DNA of 64,000 nt, taken from JAWKWH01 sp965204295 (GTDB lineage Bacteria > Pseudomonadota > Alphaproteobacteria > Rhizobiales > Rhizobiaceae). Numbering within the stretch: the stretch's first letter is position 1; every line of letters begins with the position of its first letter. The position numbers were made by a program, and so were the translations under genes. Positions 34,349-43,600 of this stretch are shown one piece after another. A model generated the notes under the pieces. The model ran no database searches. It was not told where the DNA came from and saw only the letters and a program-made list of their open reading frames with translations. The stretch lies in assembly GCA_965204295.1 (NCBI GenBank), contig OZ241973.1, positions 1,488,001 through 1,552,000 on the forward strand, given 5' to 3'.

Positions 34349-37300
34349 CCTCACGGTACCGTCACGCGATCCGCTGGCGATCGTCCGACCGTCCGGGCTG
34401 AACGCAACGCTCTCGACACCATCCTCGTGGCCCTCGAGCACCAGCAATTGGCGGCCGCTCGCCGCGTCCCACAGGCGCACCGTACCGTCACCCGATCCGC
34501 TGGCGATCGTCCGCCCGTCCGGGCTGAACGCAACGCTGCTGACCCAGCCCTCGTGGCCCTCAAGCACCCGCAGTTGGCGACCGCTCGCCGCCTCCCACAG
34601 GCGCACCGTATCGTCACCCGCCGATCGGCCCCCCGATCCGCTGGCGATCGTCCGCCCGTCCGGGCTGAACGCAACGCTGAGGACATAATCCTCGTGGCCC
34701 TCGAGCACCAGCAATTGGCGACCGCTTGCCGCGTCCCACAGGCGCACCGTACCGTAGTAATCATCCAGTCTGAAATCATACGCTCCGCTGGCGATCGTCC
34801 GCCCGTCCGGGCTGAACGCAACGCTCGTGACACCTCCGACGACCTGGGCCTCGAGCGCCCACAATTGGCGACCGCTCGCCGCGTCCTGCAGGCGCAACAC
34901 TGTCTCACTCAGACTATTATAACCCGATCCGCCGGCGATCGTCCGCCCGTCCGGGCTGAACGCAATGTTCAAGTTAGGACCTCCGCTTCTGTCATGGAAC
35001 AACCGCAATTCGCGGCCGCTTGCCGCGTCCCACAGGTGCAGCCTATTAAAACCCGATGCGCCGGCGACCGTCCGCCCGTCCGGGCTGAACGCAACGCTAA
35101 GGCCGGAGAGTTTGTACCAGTTCCCCTCGTGGGCCTTGAGCGCCCACAATTGGCGGCCGCTTGCCGCGTCCCAAAGGTGCACCCCACTACCGCGGGCCAC
35201 TCCGCTGACGATCGTCCGCCCGTCCGGGCTGAACGCAACGCTGAGGACATAATCCTCGTGGCCCTCGAGCACCCGCAATTGCCGACCGGCGCGCCATGCC
35301 GTTTCTATTTCCCGCAACCTGTCCTTGGGCACAAACCCGACCATCCCGGGCTGCGCGTCAACAACCTCAACCCCCACCCAGGGCAAACTCTCGGCGATGG
35401 CCGTGACCTTCGTGTCTGCGTCCAGATGCCCGATCACGCTGTAATCCGAACCGGGTCCGGCATGTAGCGACGTCCGCTCGGCCACCTGCATCCCGGCAGG
35501 GCCGATTGGCGTGAAGTCGCAATTCACCCATGACTCCGCATCCGGCGGCTGAACCACTCCCTGCGGGCTTCCGTTGATATGGCATTCCATTCGGGGCCCC
35601 GGCTTCGTGCGCACCCATAGCCCTTCTCTTTTCCCGCTGACCAGAGGGCCTTCCCAGGCCTCGCCATCCGAATAGCGCATCATCCAGTGGCCCTGCATGT
35701 GGCCGTGCAGCAGGGAGCCCTCGAAGCTGTCTCCTGCGGAGCTCCGCGACATGATCGGGCCGTCGGCCATGCGTCCCTCGATGTACGCTACCTCGTACTG
35801 CCAGGTTTCCTGCTGGCCTGCGGCACCGGGCGGCCGCCATTCCGCTGTCCCGCGCCCCGATACCTTGCCGTCCACACAATCGCCGGACCATGTGACCGTC
35901 TCATCCGGTTGGGGATGCCGGTTCCAGATATAGCAGCCTGCGGGCTGGGCCGACGCCATCCAGCACCCGGCATCCGACTGGCCGTCACAGAGCGGTTGCA
36001 GCGCGGCGGTGGCGCAGGCGTCACGCAGCGCATCCGCGTCGTCGCGGGAAAGGAAGCCCATCGCCAGGTTGCCCTCGCGGCCCTGCGCGACCTGCCAGTC
36101 CCGGATGGCCGCGCGCGTGGCGGGGCCGAAAAGTTCGGTATCCGCGCCGGGGTCGAACCCCAGTGTCTGCAAACACGACTGAAGTTCCCGCCGCGCGGCC
36201 CGATCAAGGGCGAGCTTCTTTTCCCGTTCCTCCGCCATACGCATGTCGCGGACGCAGAATCCATGGACCGAGTTCACGAAGCTCAGATATCCGCCCGCCC
36301 GCTCCAGCGCCTCCATGCTCGCCTCCGCGCCCACGTCCTCGGCATACTGGTGTGCTATTCGGCCTCGCCGGTCGCGCAGGCACGGGTCGGCCCCGCCCGC
36401 GAGCAGCGCCCTGATTTCATAGAGACTGTCGTCCTCGTGCTTCGCCGCGCGGATGAGCGGCGTGTCGCCGTTGCGCGCGCGCAGGTCCGGATCCGCGCCG
36501 TGCCCGAGGAGCAAACGGATAAGACGGATTGAATCTTCGTCTTCATTCACCTCGGAGAATTTCGAGACGATCTCAATGAGCGGAGTCGCGCCCTTGTCGT
36601 TTCTCGTATTGGGGTCGGCGTCATGCCTGAGGAGCAAGGAGGCTTTATCCTGAGAAAAAGCGCCACTGTTGACAGCTCTGACCATCAGCATGAGCGGCGT
36701 GTCGCCGTCATTGTCCTTGACGTTCGGGTCGGCGCCGAGTTCCTCCAGCAACACCTTGGCCACATCGAATCTCGCCCCGCTCAATATGCTATCAAAATTG
36801 CGTATGGGAAAGGGGGTGCCGGCCTCCGCGCTTACGATCAGGCTATGCAGCGGCGTGCGGCCGAGGCGGTCCCGCGCGTTCGGGTCCGCCCGGCAGTCTT
36901 CCGCCGTCCGCTCCCCCGCTGCGCACATCGGTTCCACGTTCGGGGCCGCCTCGCACCGAACCAGTATCCGGAGCGCTTCCGGGCCGGGGCCGAGAACCCC
37001 TTGCGCGGCCGCGAAATGCAGCGGCGTGGCGCCGTGCGCATTCCTCCGGTTGCAGTCCCCGCCGCGCCCGACCGCTTCCCGCAGGATACTCGACAGGTTG
37101 GTCGCCGCATAGTGCATGAACGTGTTGTCGTCCCCGTCTTGAACACTGTCGGGCAAGTCAGGGTTGGACCGAAGCCAATCGAGAACCCTTGCCCGGCTCT
37201 CCGGGACCGCAGTGAGCGCCAACTCATTGGGAATAGAGTACAAAACATCTTCCGAATCCTGCGCCGCGGCCGGACCCGAAGCGGCGAAGGCGAGCGGCAG

Positions 37301-37369
37301 CGCGGCCGCGGCCGCCTGCAATACCCTTTGCCCCGCCGTCATTGCGGTTTCAAACGTTCCGATGCGCAT
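34331..37369 (-). CDS. Large exported ankyrin / peptidoglycan-binding-like / MORN / SH3 / WD40 protein
   Basis: 1012 residues. In order: signal peptide (1-36, ending AAA-QD; ATG at 37342 is an alternative start), ankyrin repeats (about 70-365), a peptidoglycan-binding-like domain (393-450, RRELQSCLQTLGFDPG.. and FGPATRAAIRDWQ), MORN-like repeats (490-590), an SH3_3 domain (625-688, ERTSLHAGPGSDYSVIG) and seven WD40 blades (695-1012, each SVAFSPDGRTIASGS..VRLWDAASGRQL), enough for one closed propeller. No catalytic domain is seen. The set suggests a wall- or envelope-associated scaffold. It precedes the PAN/ankyrin gene by 101 bp and is probably transcribed with it. Confidence 0.8.
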   Translation of the reverse strand: MRIGTFETAMTAGQRVLQAAAAALPLAFAASGPAAAQDSEDVLYSIPNELALTAVPESRARVLDWLRSNPDLPDSVQDGDDNTFMHYAATNLSSILREAVGRGGDCNRRNAHGATPLHFAAAQGVLGPGPEALRILVRCEAAPNVEPMCAAGERTAEDCRADPNARDRLGRTPLHSLIVSAEAGTPFPIRNFDSILSGARFDVAKVLLEELGADPNVKDNDGDTPLMLMVRAVNSGAFSQDKASLLLRHDADPNTRNDKGATPLIEIVSKFSEVNEDEDSIRLIRLLLGHGADPDLRARNGDTPLIRAAKHEDDSLYEIRALLAGGADPCLRDRRGRIAHQYAEDVGAEASMEALERAGGYLSFVNSVHGFCVRDMRMAEEREKKLALDRAARRELQSCLQTLGFDPGADTELFGPATRAAIRDWQVAQGREGNLAMGFLSRDDADALRDACATAALQPLCDGQSDAGCWMASAQPAGCYIWNRHPQPDETVTWSGDCVDGKVSGRGTAEWRPPGAAGQQETWQYEVAYIEGRMADGPIMSRSSAGDSFEGSLLHGHMQGHWMMRYSDGEAWEGPLVSGKREGLWVRTKPGPRMECHINGSPQGVVQPPDAESWVNCDFTPIGPAGMQVAERTSLHAGPGSDYSVIGHLDADTKVTAIAESLPWVGVEVVDAQPGMVGFVPKDRLREIETAWRAGRQLRVLEGHEDYVLSVAFSPDGRTIVSGVARGSGVHLWDAASGRQLWALKAHEGNWYKLSGLSVAFSPDGRTVAGASGFNRLHLWDAASGRELRLFHDRSGGPNLNIAFSPDGRTIAGGSGYNSLSETVLRLQDAASGRQLWALEAQVVGGVTSVAFSPDGRTIASGAYDFRLDDYYGTVRLWDAASGRQLLVLEGHEDYVLSVAFSPDGRTIASGSGGRSAGDDTVRLWEAASGRQLRVLEGHEGWVSSVAFSPDGRTIASGSGDGTVRLWDAASGRQLLVLEGHEDGVESVAFSPDGRTIASGSRDGTVRLWEGG
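34340..35280. repeat. Tandem WD40 coding repeats with high DNA similarity
   Basis: Seven units of about 120-150 bp; the core encoding SVAFSPDGRTIASGS is nearly the same at DNA level in every unit (plus strand CGTCCGCCCGTCCGGGCTGA occurs repeatedly). The spacing between blades varies through short insertions, as expected for a repeat array that expands and converts. Confidence 0.85.
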
Positions 37370-37762
37370 TGTCTTTCCTCACTCTTGCGGTTCGTGGCGC
37401 CGCCGGGATGACCCGGAGGGCCGGGTTCACGATTCCTTCCCGTTTCCGGCGGAAGAGCGCCCTGGCCGGCCCCGTCGATTGATGCGGGTCGATTGTCAGA
37501 GCATCGTCGGCCTTTTGTCAATCGGGATTTGCGCCTCGCACAGGCTGTGGAAGATTTCGCCATCGGGCGGTCTTTGCACCGGCGGCGGCGATCCGGTCCC
37601 TGACCTTCCGGGCGATGAACCCGGGCCGTCGTCCCCGAAGACTCAAACGCGGCCCGGCGCATGTCGGGAAGCGCCGACAGGTCCATCGCCGCGACCGGCG
37701 AAATCCGCGGCCTCTTCACATCAGGCGAATGCCGAAACTTCTTCCGTGCGGAAGGATACGTC
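37370..37762. other. Intergenic region, no gene recognised
   Basis: 393 bp between the WD40 gene and the GntR gene, both on the minus strand. It should hold the promoter of the exported-protein run. Open frames here are short and Arg/Pro-rich as in random GC-rich DNA. No convincing promoter or terminator was found. Confidence 0.5.
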
Positions 37763-38440
37763 CTAACGTGTCGCCACGGCCGCGGCGTAGGTGCGCAGCA
37801 ATGCCATCAGATCACCGGCTTTCAGAGCCGCCCCCTCCTCATCGCCGTCGATCATCGCCGCAAGCGCCGCCAGGTGAGCCTCGGCCGCGGCCGCAAGTCC
37901 CCTCTCGCTTTGATAGCGAAACCAGAACCGCCGCGAATGGGTTTGCAGCGGCGCCGCCAGCCTGGCCGCGAATGCGTTGTCGGCAGCGGCGGCCAGGGTT
38001 TCGTCGAACCGCCTGTCAGCATCGAGAAACGCCATCACATCGCCCATGATCGCCGCCTTGCGCATTGCCAGCGACACATCGCGAAAACGCGAGGCGATAT
38101 CCCGCGTCATATATCGGGCGGCCGAACGGGCAAGGACGATTTCAACGCCGCGGCGCGCATCGATCACCTTGATCCAGTCGGACGGATTGAGCGGGGTCAC
38201 GGTAATGCCGGCGCGCGGCCTGACGTCGACAAATCCTTCCCGGGCAAGGCGTTGCAAAGCCTCGCGCACCGGTGTACGGCCCAACCTCACGCGCCGCATG
38301 ATATCAGCTTCGGACACATTGGCCGCGGGCGCCAGGTCAAGCGTCACGATCATACGCTCGATGGCGCGATAGGCGGCGGCGGCCGCGGGTTCAGAGCGCC
38401 TGTCACCGGCATCATCGGGGAAACTGGCCCGGTCTGGCAT
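37763..38440 (-). CDS. GntR-family regulator, FCD subfamily
   Basis: 225 residues. N-terminal winged helix (IVTLDLAPAANVSEADIMRRVRLGRTPVREALQRL with the typical GRTPVREAL recognition helix) and a C-terminal all-helical FCD ligand domain in which DADRRFDETLAAA supplies metal/ligand residues. It is divergent from a DapA-family gene and a 4-hydroxyproline epimerase-like gene, with a strong palindrome between them, so it most likely represses that operon and responds to an intermediate of it. Confidence 0.9.
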   Translation of the reverse strand: MPDRASFPDDAGDRRSEPAAAAAYRAIERMIVTLDLAPAANVSEADIMRRVRLGRTPVREALQRLAREGFVDVRPRAGITVTPLNPSDWIKVIDARRGVEIVLARSAARYMTRDIASRFRDVSLAMRKAAIMGDVMAFLDADRRFDETLAAAADNAFAARLAAPLQTHSRRFWFRYQSERGLAAAAEAHLAALAAMIDGDEEGAALKAGDLMALLRTYAAAVATR

Positions 38441-38484
38441 CGATCCTTTCCGTAGCGAATTCGGTTGACATCGATTGGATCAGA

Positions 38485-38507
38485 TTGATATATAACTGAT
38501 ATATCAA
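38485..38507. promoter_or_regulatory. Palindromic operator between the GntR gene and the DapA-family gene
   Basis: Two 9-bp half sites, TTGATATAT (38485-38493) and ATATATCAA (38499-38507), in perfect inverted repeat around AACTG. A -35 TTGACA lies at 38465-38470, which puts the left half site on the -10 region of the plus-strand operon. Likely the GntR binding site; the cognate link is inferred from position. Confidence 0.65.
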
Positions 38508-38523
38508 AAGCGGGGATGTTGCA

Positions 38524-39417
38524 ATGTGGGCCGGCGTTTTTCCAGCGGTAACGACCAAATTCCACGAGGACGATACACTCGACCATGCGGAGATGGAGCG
38601 GTGTTTCGGTTTGCAGATGGATGCCGGCTGCGACGGTCTCATCGTTGCCGGATCCCTGGGCGAAGGTCCGATGCTCTCGGATGAAGAGAAGCTCGCGGTC
38701 ATGAAAACGGCGCAGGGCGCGGCGGGAGGCAAGCCGGTTTTGATGACCGTCAACGCCGCCGGAACCAGAGAGGCCTGCGCTTCGGCGAAAATGGCCGCGG
38801 CGGCCGGGGCGGACGGGCTGATGGTCGTGCCCTCGATGGTCTATCATGCCGACCATGCCGAGACGCTGTCGACATTGCGTGCGGTTGCCGAAGCGGGCGA
38901 CCTGCCGATCATGATCTATTCGAACCGCGTCGCCTATCGCGTCGATGTCACCGTCGGGATGATGGAGGAGCTGGCCGGGGACAACCGCTTCGTAGCCGTG
39001 AAGGAATCCTCCGACGACATCCGCCGCTCGACCGAAATCATCAACCGGCTCGGAAACCGCTACGATTTGTTCACCGGAGTCGACAATCTGGCTTTCGAAG
39101 CGCTGGCCGTCGGCGCCGTTGGCTGGGTGGCCGGCCTGGTCACGGCGTTTCCGCGCGAGACGGTCGCGATCTACCGGCTTGTGAAACAAGGCAGGCAGGC
39201 CGAGGCACTGGCCATCTATCGCTGGTTCCGGCCGTTGCTCGACCTGGATGTCTCGACCCGCCTAGTGCAAAACATCAAGCTGGCCGAAGTGCATGCGATT
39301 GGCGGCAATGATCGTGTGCGCATGCCGCGGCTGCCGCTTGCCGGCGAGCGGCGGGCCGCCGCCGAGGCGACGATCAGGGCCGCGCTTGACTCCAGACCCG
39401 TGCTGCCGGAATTCTGA
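38524..39417 (+). CDS. DapA-family lyase/deaminase, probably in hydroxyproline breakdown
   Basis: 297 residues of the dihydrodipicolinate-synthase fold. The Schiff-base Lys lies in FVAVKESSDD and the active-site Tyr in IMIYSNRVAY; GLIVAGSLGEGPML is the family's GTTGE-like substrate loop in altered form (AGSLGE). The altered loop and lack of a lysine-pathway context argue against true DapA. Next to a hydroxyproline-epimerase-like gene, the most likely activity is that of 1-pyrroline-4-hydroxy-2-carboxylate deaminase; another keto-acid aldolase is possible. GGGGA precedes its ATG. Confidence 0.8.
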   Translation: MWAGVFPAVTTKFHEDDTLDHAEMERCFGLQMDAGCDGLIVAGSLGEGPMLSDEEKLAVMKTAQGAAGGKPVLMTVNAAGTREACASAKMAAAAGADGLMVVPSMVYHADHAETLSTLRAVAEAGDLPIMIYSNRVAYRVDVTVGMMEELAGDNRFVAVKESSDDIRRSTEIINRLGNRYDLFTGVDNLAFEALAVGAVGWVAGLVTAFPRETVAIYRLVKQGRQAEALAIYRWFRPLLDLDVSTRLVQNIKLAEVHAIGGNDRVRMPRLPLAGERRAAAEATIRAALDSRPVLPEF

Positions 39418-39444
39418 AGTTTCGGCGAACCGGAACATCTGTGC

Positions 39445-40446
39445 ATGGCGCGGCATTCCTTCTTCTGCATAGACGGACACACCTGCGGCAATCCCGTGCG
39501 GCTCGTCGCCGGCGGCGCACCGCCGCTTTCGGGTGCGACGATGATGGAGAAGCGGGCTCATTTTCTGGCCGACTATGATTGGATTCGCACCGGACTGATG
39601 TTCGAGCCGCGCGGCCATGACGTCATGTCGGGCTCGTTTCTCTATCCGCCCTCGCGAGACGATTGCGATGTCGCGATTCTGTTCATCGAAACATCCGGCT
39701 GCCTGCCCATGTGCGGGCATGGGACCATCGGAACGGTGACATTCGCGCTGGAGCACGGCCTGGTGACGCCGAGGACGCCGGGAGTGCTGGTGCTCGATAC
39801 CCCGGCCGGCGTGATCAGAGCCGAATATGAACGAAACGGCGATTATGTGGAATCGGTGCGCATCGCCAACGTTCCATCGTTCCTGCATGCCGAGGGGCTT
39901 ACCGTTGAATGTCCCGGTCTCGGCGACCTGACCGTCGATGTGGCCTTTGGCGGCAACTTCTATGCGATTGTCGAATCGCAGCCGAATTTCAGGGACATGG
40001 ACGATCACGCAATCGATCGACTGCTCGGCTGGAGCCCGATCCTGCGGCGCGGGCTGAATGCGCGCCATGAGTTCGTTCATCCGACCGAGCCGGCCATCGA
40101 CAAGCTGACGCATATCATGTGGACCGGCGCCGCAAAGACGGAGGGCGCAACCGCCCGCAATGCCGTATTCTACGGGGAGCGGGGGATCGACCGCAGCCCA
40201 TGCGGCACCGGAACCTCGGCCCGCATGGCGCAGCTTCACGCCAGGGGAAAACTCGGGAAAGGCGACCGGTTCGTGCATGAATCGATTATCGGTTCGACAT
40301 TTGACGGCCGGGTGGAGAAGATCGTCGAGGTCGGCGGCAGACCGGCAATTATCCCGTCGATCGCCGGTTGGGCGCGAATAACCGGTTTGAACACGATATT
40401 TCTTGACGACCGCGACCCGTTTGTGGCCGGATTCTCGGTTGTGTAG
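39445..40446 (+). CDS. Proline racemase family protein, probable 4-hydroxyproline 2-epimerase
   Basis: 333 residues. Both catalytic cysteines are present: MCGHGTIGTV and SPCGTGTSARMAQL. Two Cys mark the epimerase/racemase type; trans-3-hydroxyproline dehydratases have a Thr in one place. The start MARHSFFCIDGHTCGNPVRLVAGG is typical. It would turn trans-4-hydroxy-L-proline into the cis-D isomer. 27 bp after the DapA-family gene and in the same operon. The D-hydroxyproline oxidase and the semialdehyde dehydrogenase needed to finish the pathway are not in the window. Confidence 0.85.
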   Translation: MARHSFFCIDGHTCGNPVRLVAGGAPPLSGATMMEKRAHFLADYDWIRTGLMFEPRGHDVMSGSFLYPPSRDDCDVAILFIETSGCLPMCGHGTIGTVTFALEHGLVTPRTPGVLVLDTPAGVIRAEYERNGDYVESVRIANVPSFLHAEGLTVECPGLGDLTVDVAFGGNFYAIVESQPNFRDMDDHAIDRLLGWSPILRRGLNARHEFVHPTEPAIDKLTHIMWTGAAKTEGATARNAVFYGERGIDRSPCGTGTSARMAQLHARGKLGKGDRFVHESIIGSTFDGRVEKIVEVGGRPAIIPSIAGWARITGLNTIFLDDRDPFVAGFSVV

Positions 40447-40604
40447 CCGGTTCGTTCCGCGATCTCTCATGGATAGGGCGATTGTCACGACATGCGAACC
40501 GTCCGTCGCATGGAAAACGGACATCGCGCCGCGATTGCCATGGGAGCCGCTGGTCGTTATTGACGTGGCGCATCCCCTATGACGCCGCGGAGACCGGACG
40601 CCCG

Positions 40605-43600
40605 ATGAAGAAGATACTTGTCGCCAACCGCTCGGAAATCGCCATCCGTGTGTTCCGTGCCGCCAATGAGCTCGGAATGAAAACCGTCGCGATCTGGGCG
40701 GAAGAAGACAAATACTCGCTGCACAGGTTCAAGGCGGATGAAAGCTATCAGATCGGTCGCGGTCCGCATTTGAACCGCGAAATGGGGCCTATCGAGAGCT
40801 ATCTCTCGATTGATGAAGTGATCCGTGTGGTAAAAATGTCGGGCGCCGATGCGATCCATCCCGGCTATGGACTTCTTTCGGAAAGTCCCGAATTCGCCGA
40901 AGCGTGCGCGACGAACGGCATCGCCTTTATCGGTCCGTCGCCCGAAACCATGCGCCGGCTGGGCAACAAGGTGGCCGCCCGCAATCTGGCGATGGAAATC
41001 GGTGTGCCGGTGGTTCCGGCGACCGGACCGCTGCCCGGCGACATGGCGGAAGTCGCCGGAATGGCCGGGGAAATCGGCTATCCGCTGATGTTGAAGGCGT
41101 CGTGGGGCGGCGGCGGCCGCGGCATGCGTGTGATTCGCGAAGCGGGTGACCTCGAACGCGAGGTAACCGAGGCGAAACGCGAGGCCAGGGCCGCATTCGG
41201 CAAGGATGAAGTCTATCTGGAGAAACTGATCGAGCGCGCTCGCCATGTCGAAGTTCAGATCCTTGGCGACACCCATGGAAACGTCGTCAATCTGTTCGAG
41301 CGCGACTGCTCGATTCAGCGCCGCAATCAGAAAGTGGTCGAACGGGCGCCGGCCCCCTATCTGACCGATGCGCAGCGTGCCGAACTCGCCGCCCACGGGC
41401 TGACGCTCGCGCGGGCCGCCGGATATGTCGGCGCCGGGACGATCGAATTCCTTATGGACGCCGATACGGGCGCCCTCTATTTCATCGAGGTCAATCCGCG
41501 TATTCAGGTCGAGCACACCGTCACCGAGGAAGTGACCGGCATTGATATCGTCAAGGCGCAGATTCGCATCCTCGACGGCGAGAAGATCGGCACGGGGGCG
41601 TCGGGGGTTCCCGCGCAGGACGATATCCGGCTCAACGGCCACGCGCTGCAATGCCGGATCACCACGGAAGACCCGGAACAGAATTTCATTCCCGACTATG
41701 GCCGCATCACCGCCTATCGCGGGGCGACCGGATTCGGCATCCGCCTCGACGGCGGCACCGCCTATTCGGGCGCGGTGATCACCCGTTTTTACGATCCGCT
41801 GCTTGAAAAGGTCACCGCCTGGGCGCCGACGCCGGAAGAGGCGATCGCCCGAATGGACCGCGCGCTGCGCGAATTCCGCATTCGCGGCGTTGCGACCAAC
41901 CTGACTTTCCTTGAAGCGATCATCGGTCATGAGAAGTTTGCCGACAACAGCTACACGACCAGGTTCATCGACAACACGCCGGAACTGTTTTCGCAGGTCA
42001 AACGCCGGGATCGGGCGACCAAACTTCTGAACTACCTCGCCGATGTTTCGGTCAACGGTCATCCGGAAGCGCGGGGACGGCCGAAACCCGCCGCCGATGC
42101 CGCCGCGCCGCGGATACCGTTGTTTCGCGGCGCGGTTCCCGACGGGGCCAAACAGCGGCTCGATGCCGGCGGACCGGTGAAATTCGCCGAATGGATGCGC
42201 GGTCACGACAAGGTGCTGATGACCGACACCACCATGCGTGACGGCCATCAATCGCTGCTGGCGACGCGCATGCGGACATACGACATCGCCCGCATAGCCG
42301 GCGCATATGCCCGCGCTTTGCCGAATCTCCTTTCGCTGGAATGCTGGGGCGGGGCGACATTCGATGTCGCCATGCGGTTTCTGACCGAGGATCCGTGGGA
42401 GCGCCTGTCACTGATCCGGGAAGGCGCTCCCAACCTGTTGTTGCAGATGTTGCTGCGCGGAGCCAATGGCGTCGGTTACACCAATTATCCGGACAATGTG
42501 GTCGGACAATTCGTCCGTCAGGCCGCTGCGGGCGGCATTGATCTCTTCCGCGTTTTCGATTGCCTGAACTGGATCGACAATATGCGCGTGTCGATGGACG
42601 CGGTGATCGGGGAAAACAGGCTCTGCGAGGCGGCGATCTGCTATACCGGCGATTTCCGCAATCCGGACCGGTCGAAATATGATCTGAAATACTACACCGC
42701 ACTGGCGCGCGAACTGGAGGCCGCCGGCGCGCACATCATCGCGGTGAAGGATATGGCCGGTCTGCTGAAGCCGGCGGCGGCGACCGAGCTGTTCAAGGCG
42801 TTGCGGCAGGAAACCGGACTGCCCATCCATTTCCATACCCATGACACGTCCGGCATTTCGGCCGCGACGGTGCTGGCCGCGGTCGATGCCGGCGTCGATG
42901 CGGTGGATGCGGCGATGGATGCGCTTTCGGGCAACACGTCGCAGCCCTGTCTCGGCTCGATCGTGGAGGCCTTGGCCGGTTCGGACCGCGACCCGGGGCT
43001 CGACCCGGAGTGGATCAGGAGGATTTCATTCTATTGGGAGGCCGTTCGCAACCAGTATGCCGCGTTCGAAAGCGACCTGAAAGGTCCGGCCTCCGAAGTC
43101 TACCTGCACGAAATGCCGGGTGGACAGTTCACAAACCTGAAAGAGCAGGCGCGCTCGCTGGGGCTGGAAACGCGCTGGCACGAGGTGGCGCGGGCCTATT
43201 CGGACGCCAACCGCATGTTCGGCGATATCGTCAAGGTGACGCCGTCGTCCAAGGTGGTCGGCGATATGGCGCTGATGATGGTGAGCCAGGACCTGACGGT
43301 CGCCGATGTGGAGAATCCGGACAAGGACATCGCTTTCCCGGATTCGGTCGTGTCCATGATGCGCGGCGACCTCGGACAGCCGCCAGGCGGATGGCCCCCG
43401 GCCCTTCAAAAAAAGGTCTTGAAGGATCGCGAGCCGATCGTCGTGCGGCCCGGCTCGCTGCTGGATGACGCCGATCTTGTCGCGGGCCGGACGGAGATCG
43501 AAGACGCCCTCGAACGCCGTCTGACGGAAACCGAATTCGCCTCATGGCTGATGTATCCGAAAGTGTTCGCCGACTTTGCGCTCGCGGCGGAAGAATACGG

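Noticed and set aside
34331..35280. Regularly spaced repeats as a CRISPR array
   Set aside because: The repeats are coding WD40 blades with conserved residues in frame; unit and spacer lengths vary and are too long.
37339..37719. A 126-codon frame upstream of the WD40 gene
   Set aside because: Arg/Pro-rich random-looking translation overlapping the start of the WD40 gene.
40557..42251. A 564-codon open frame opposite pyruvate carboxylase
   Set aside because: Again an antisense shadow; the plus strand has all biotin-carboxylase motifs.
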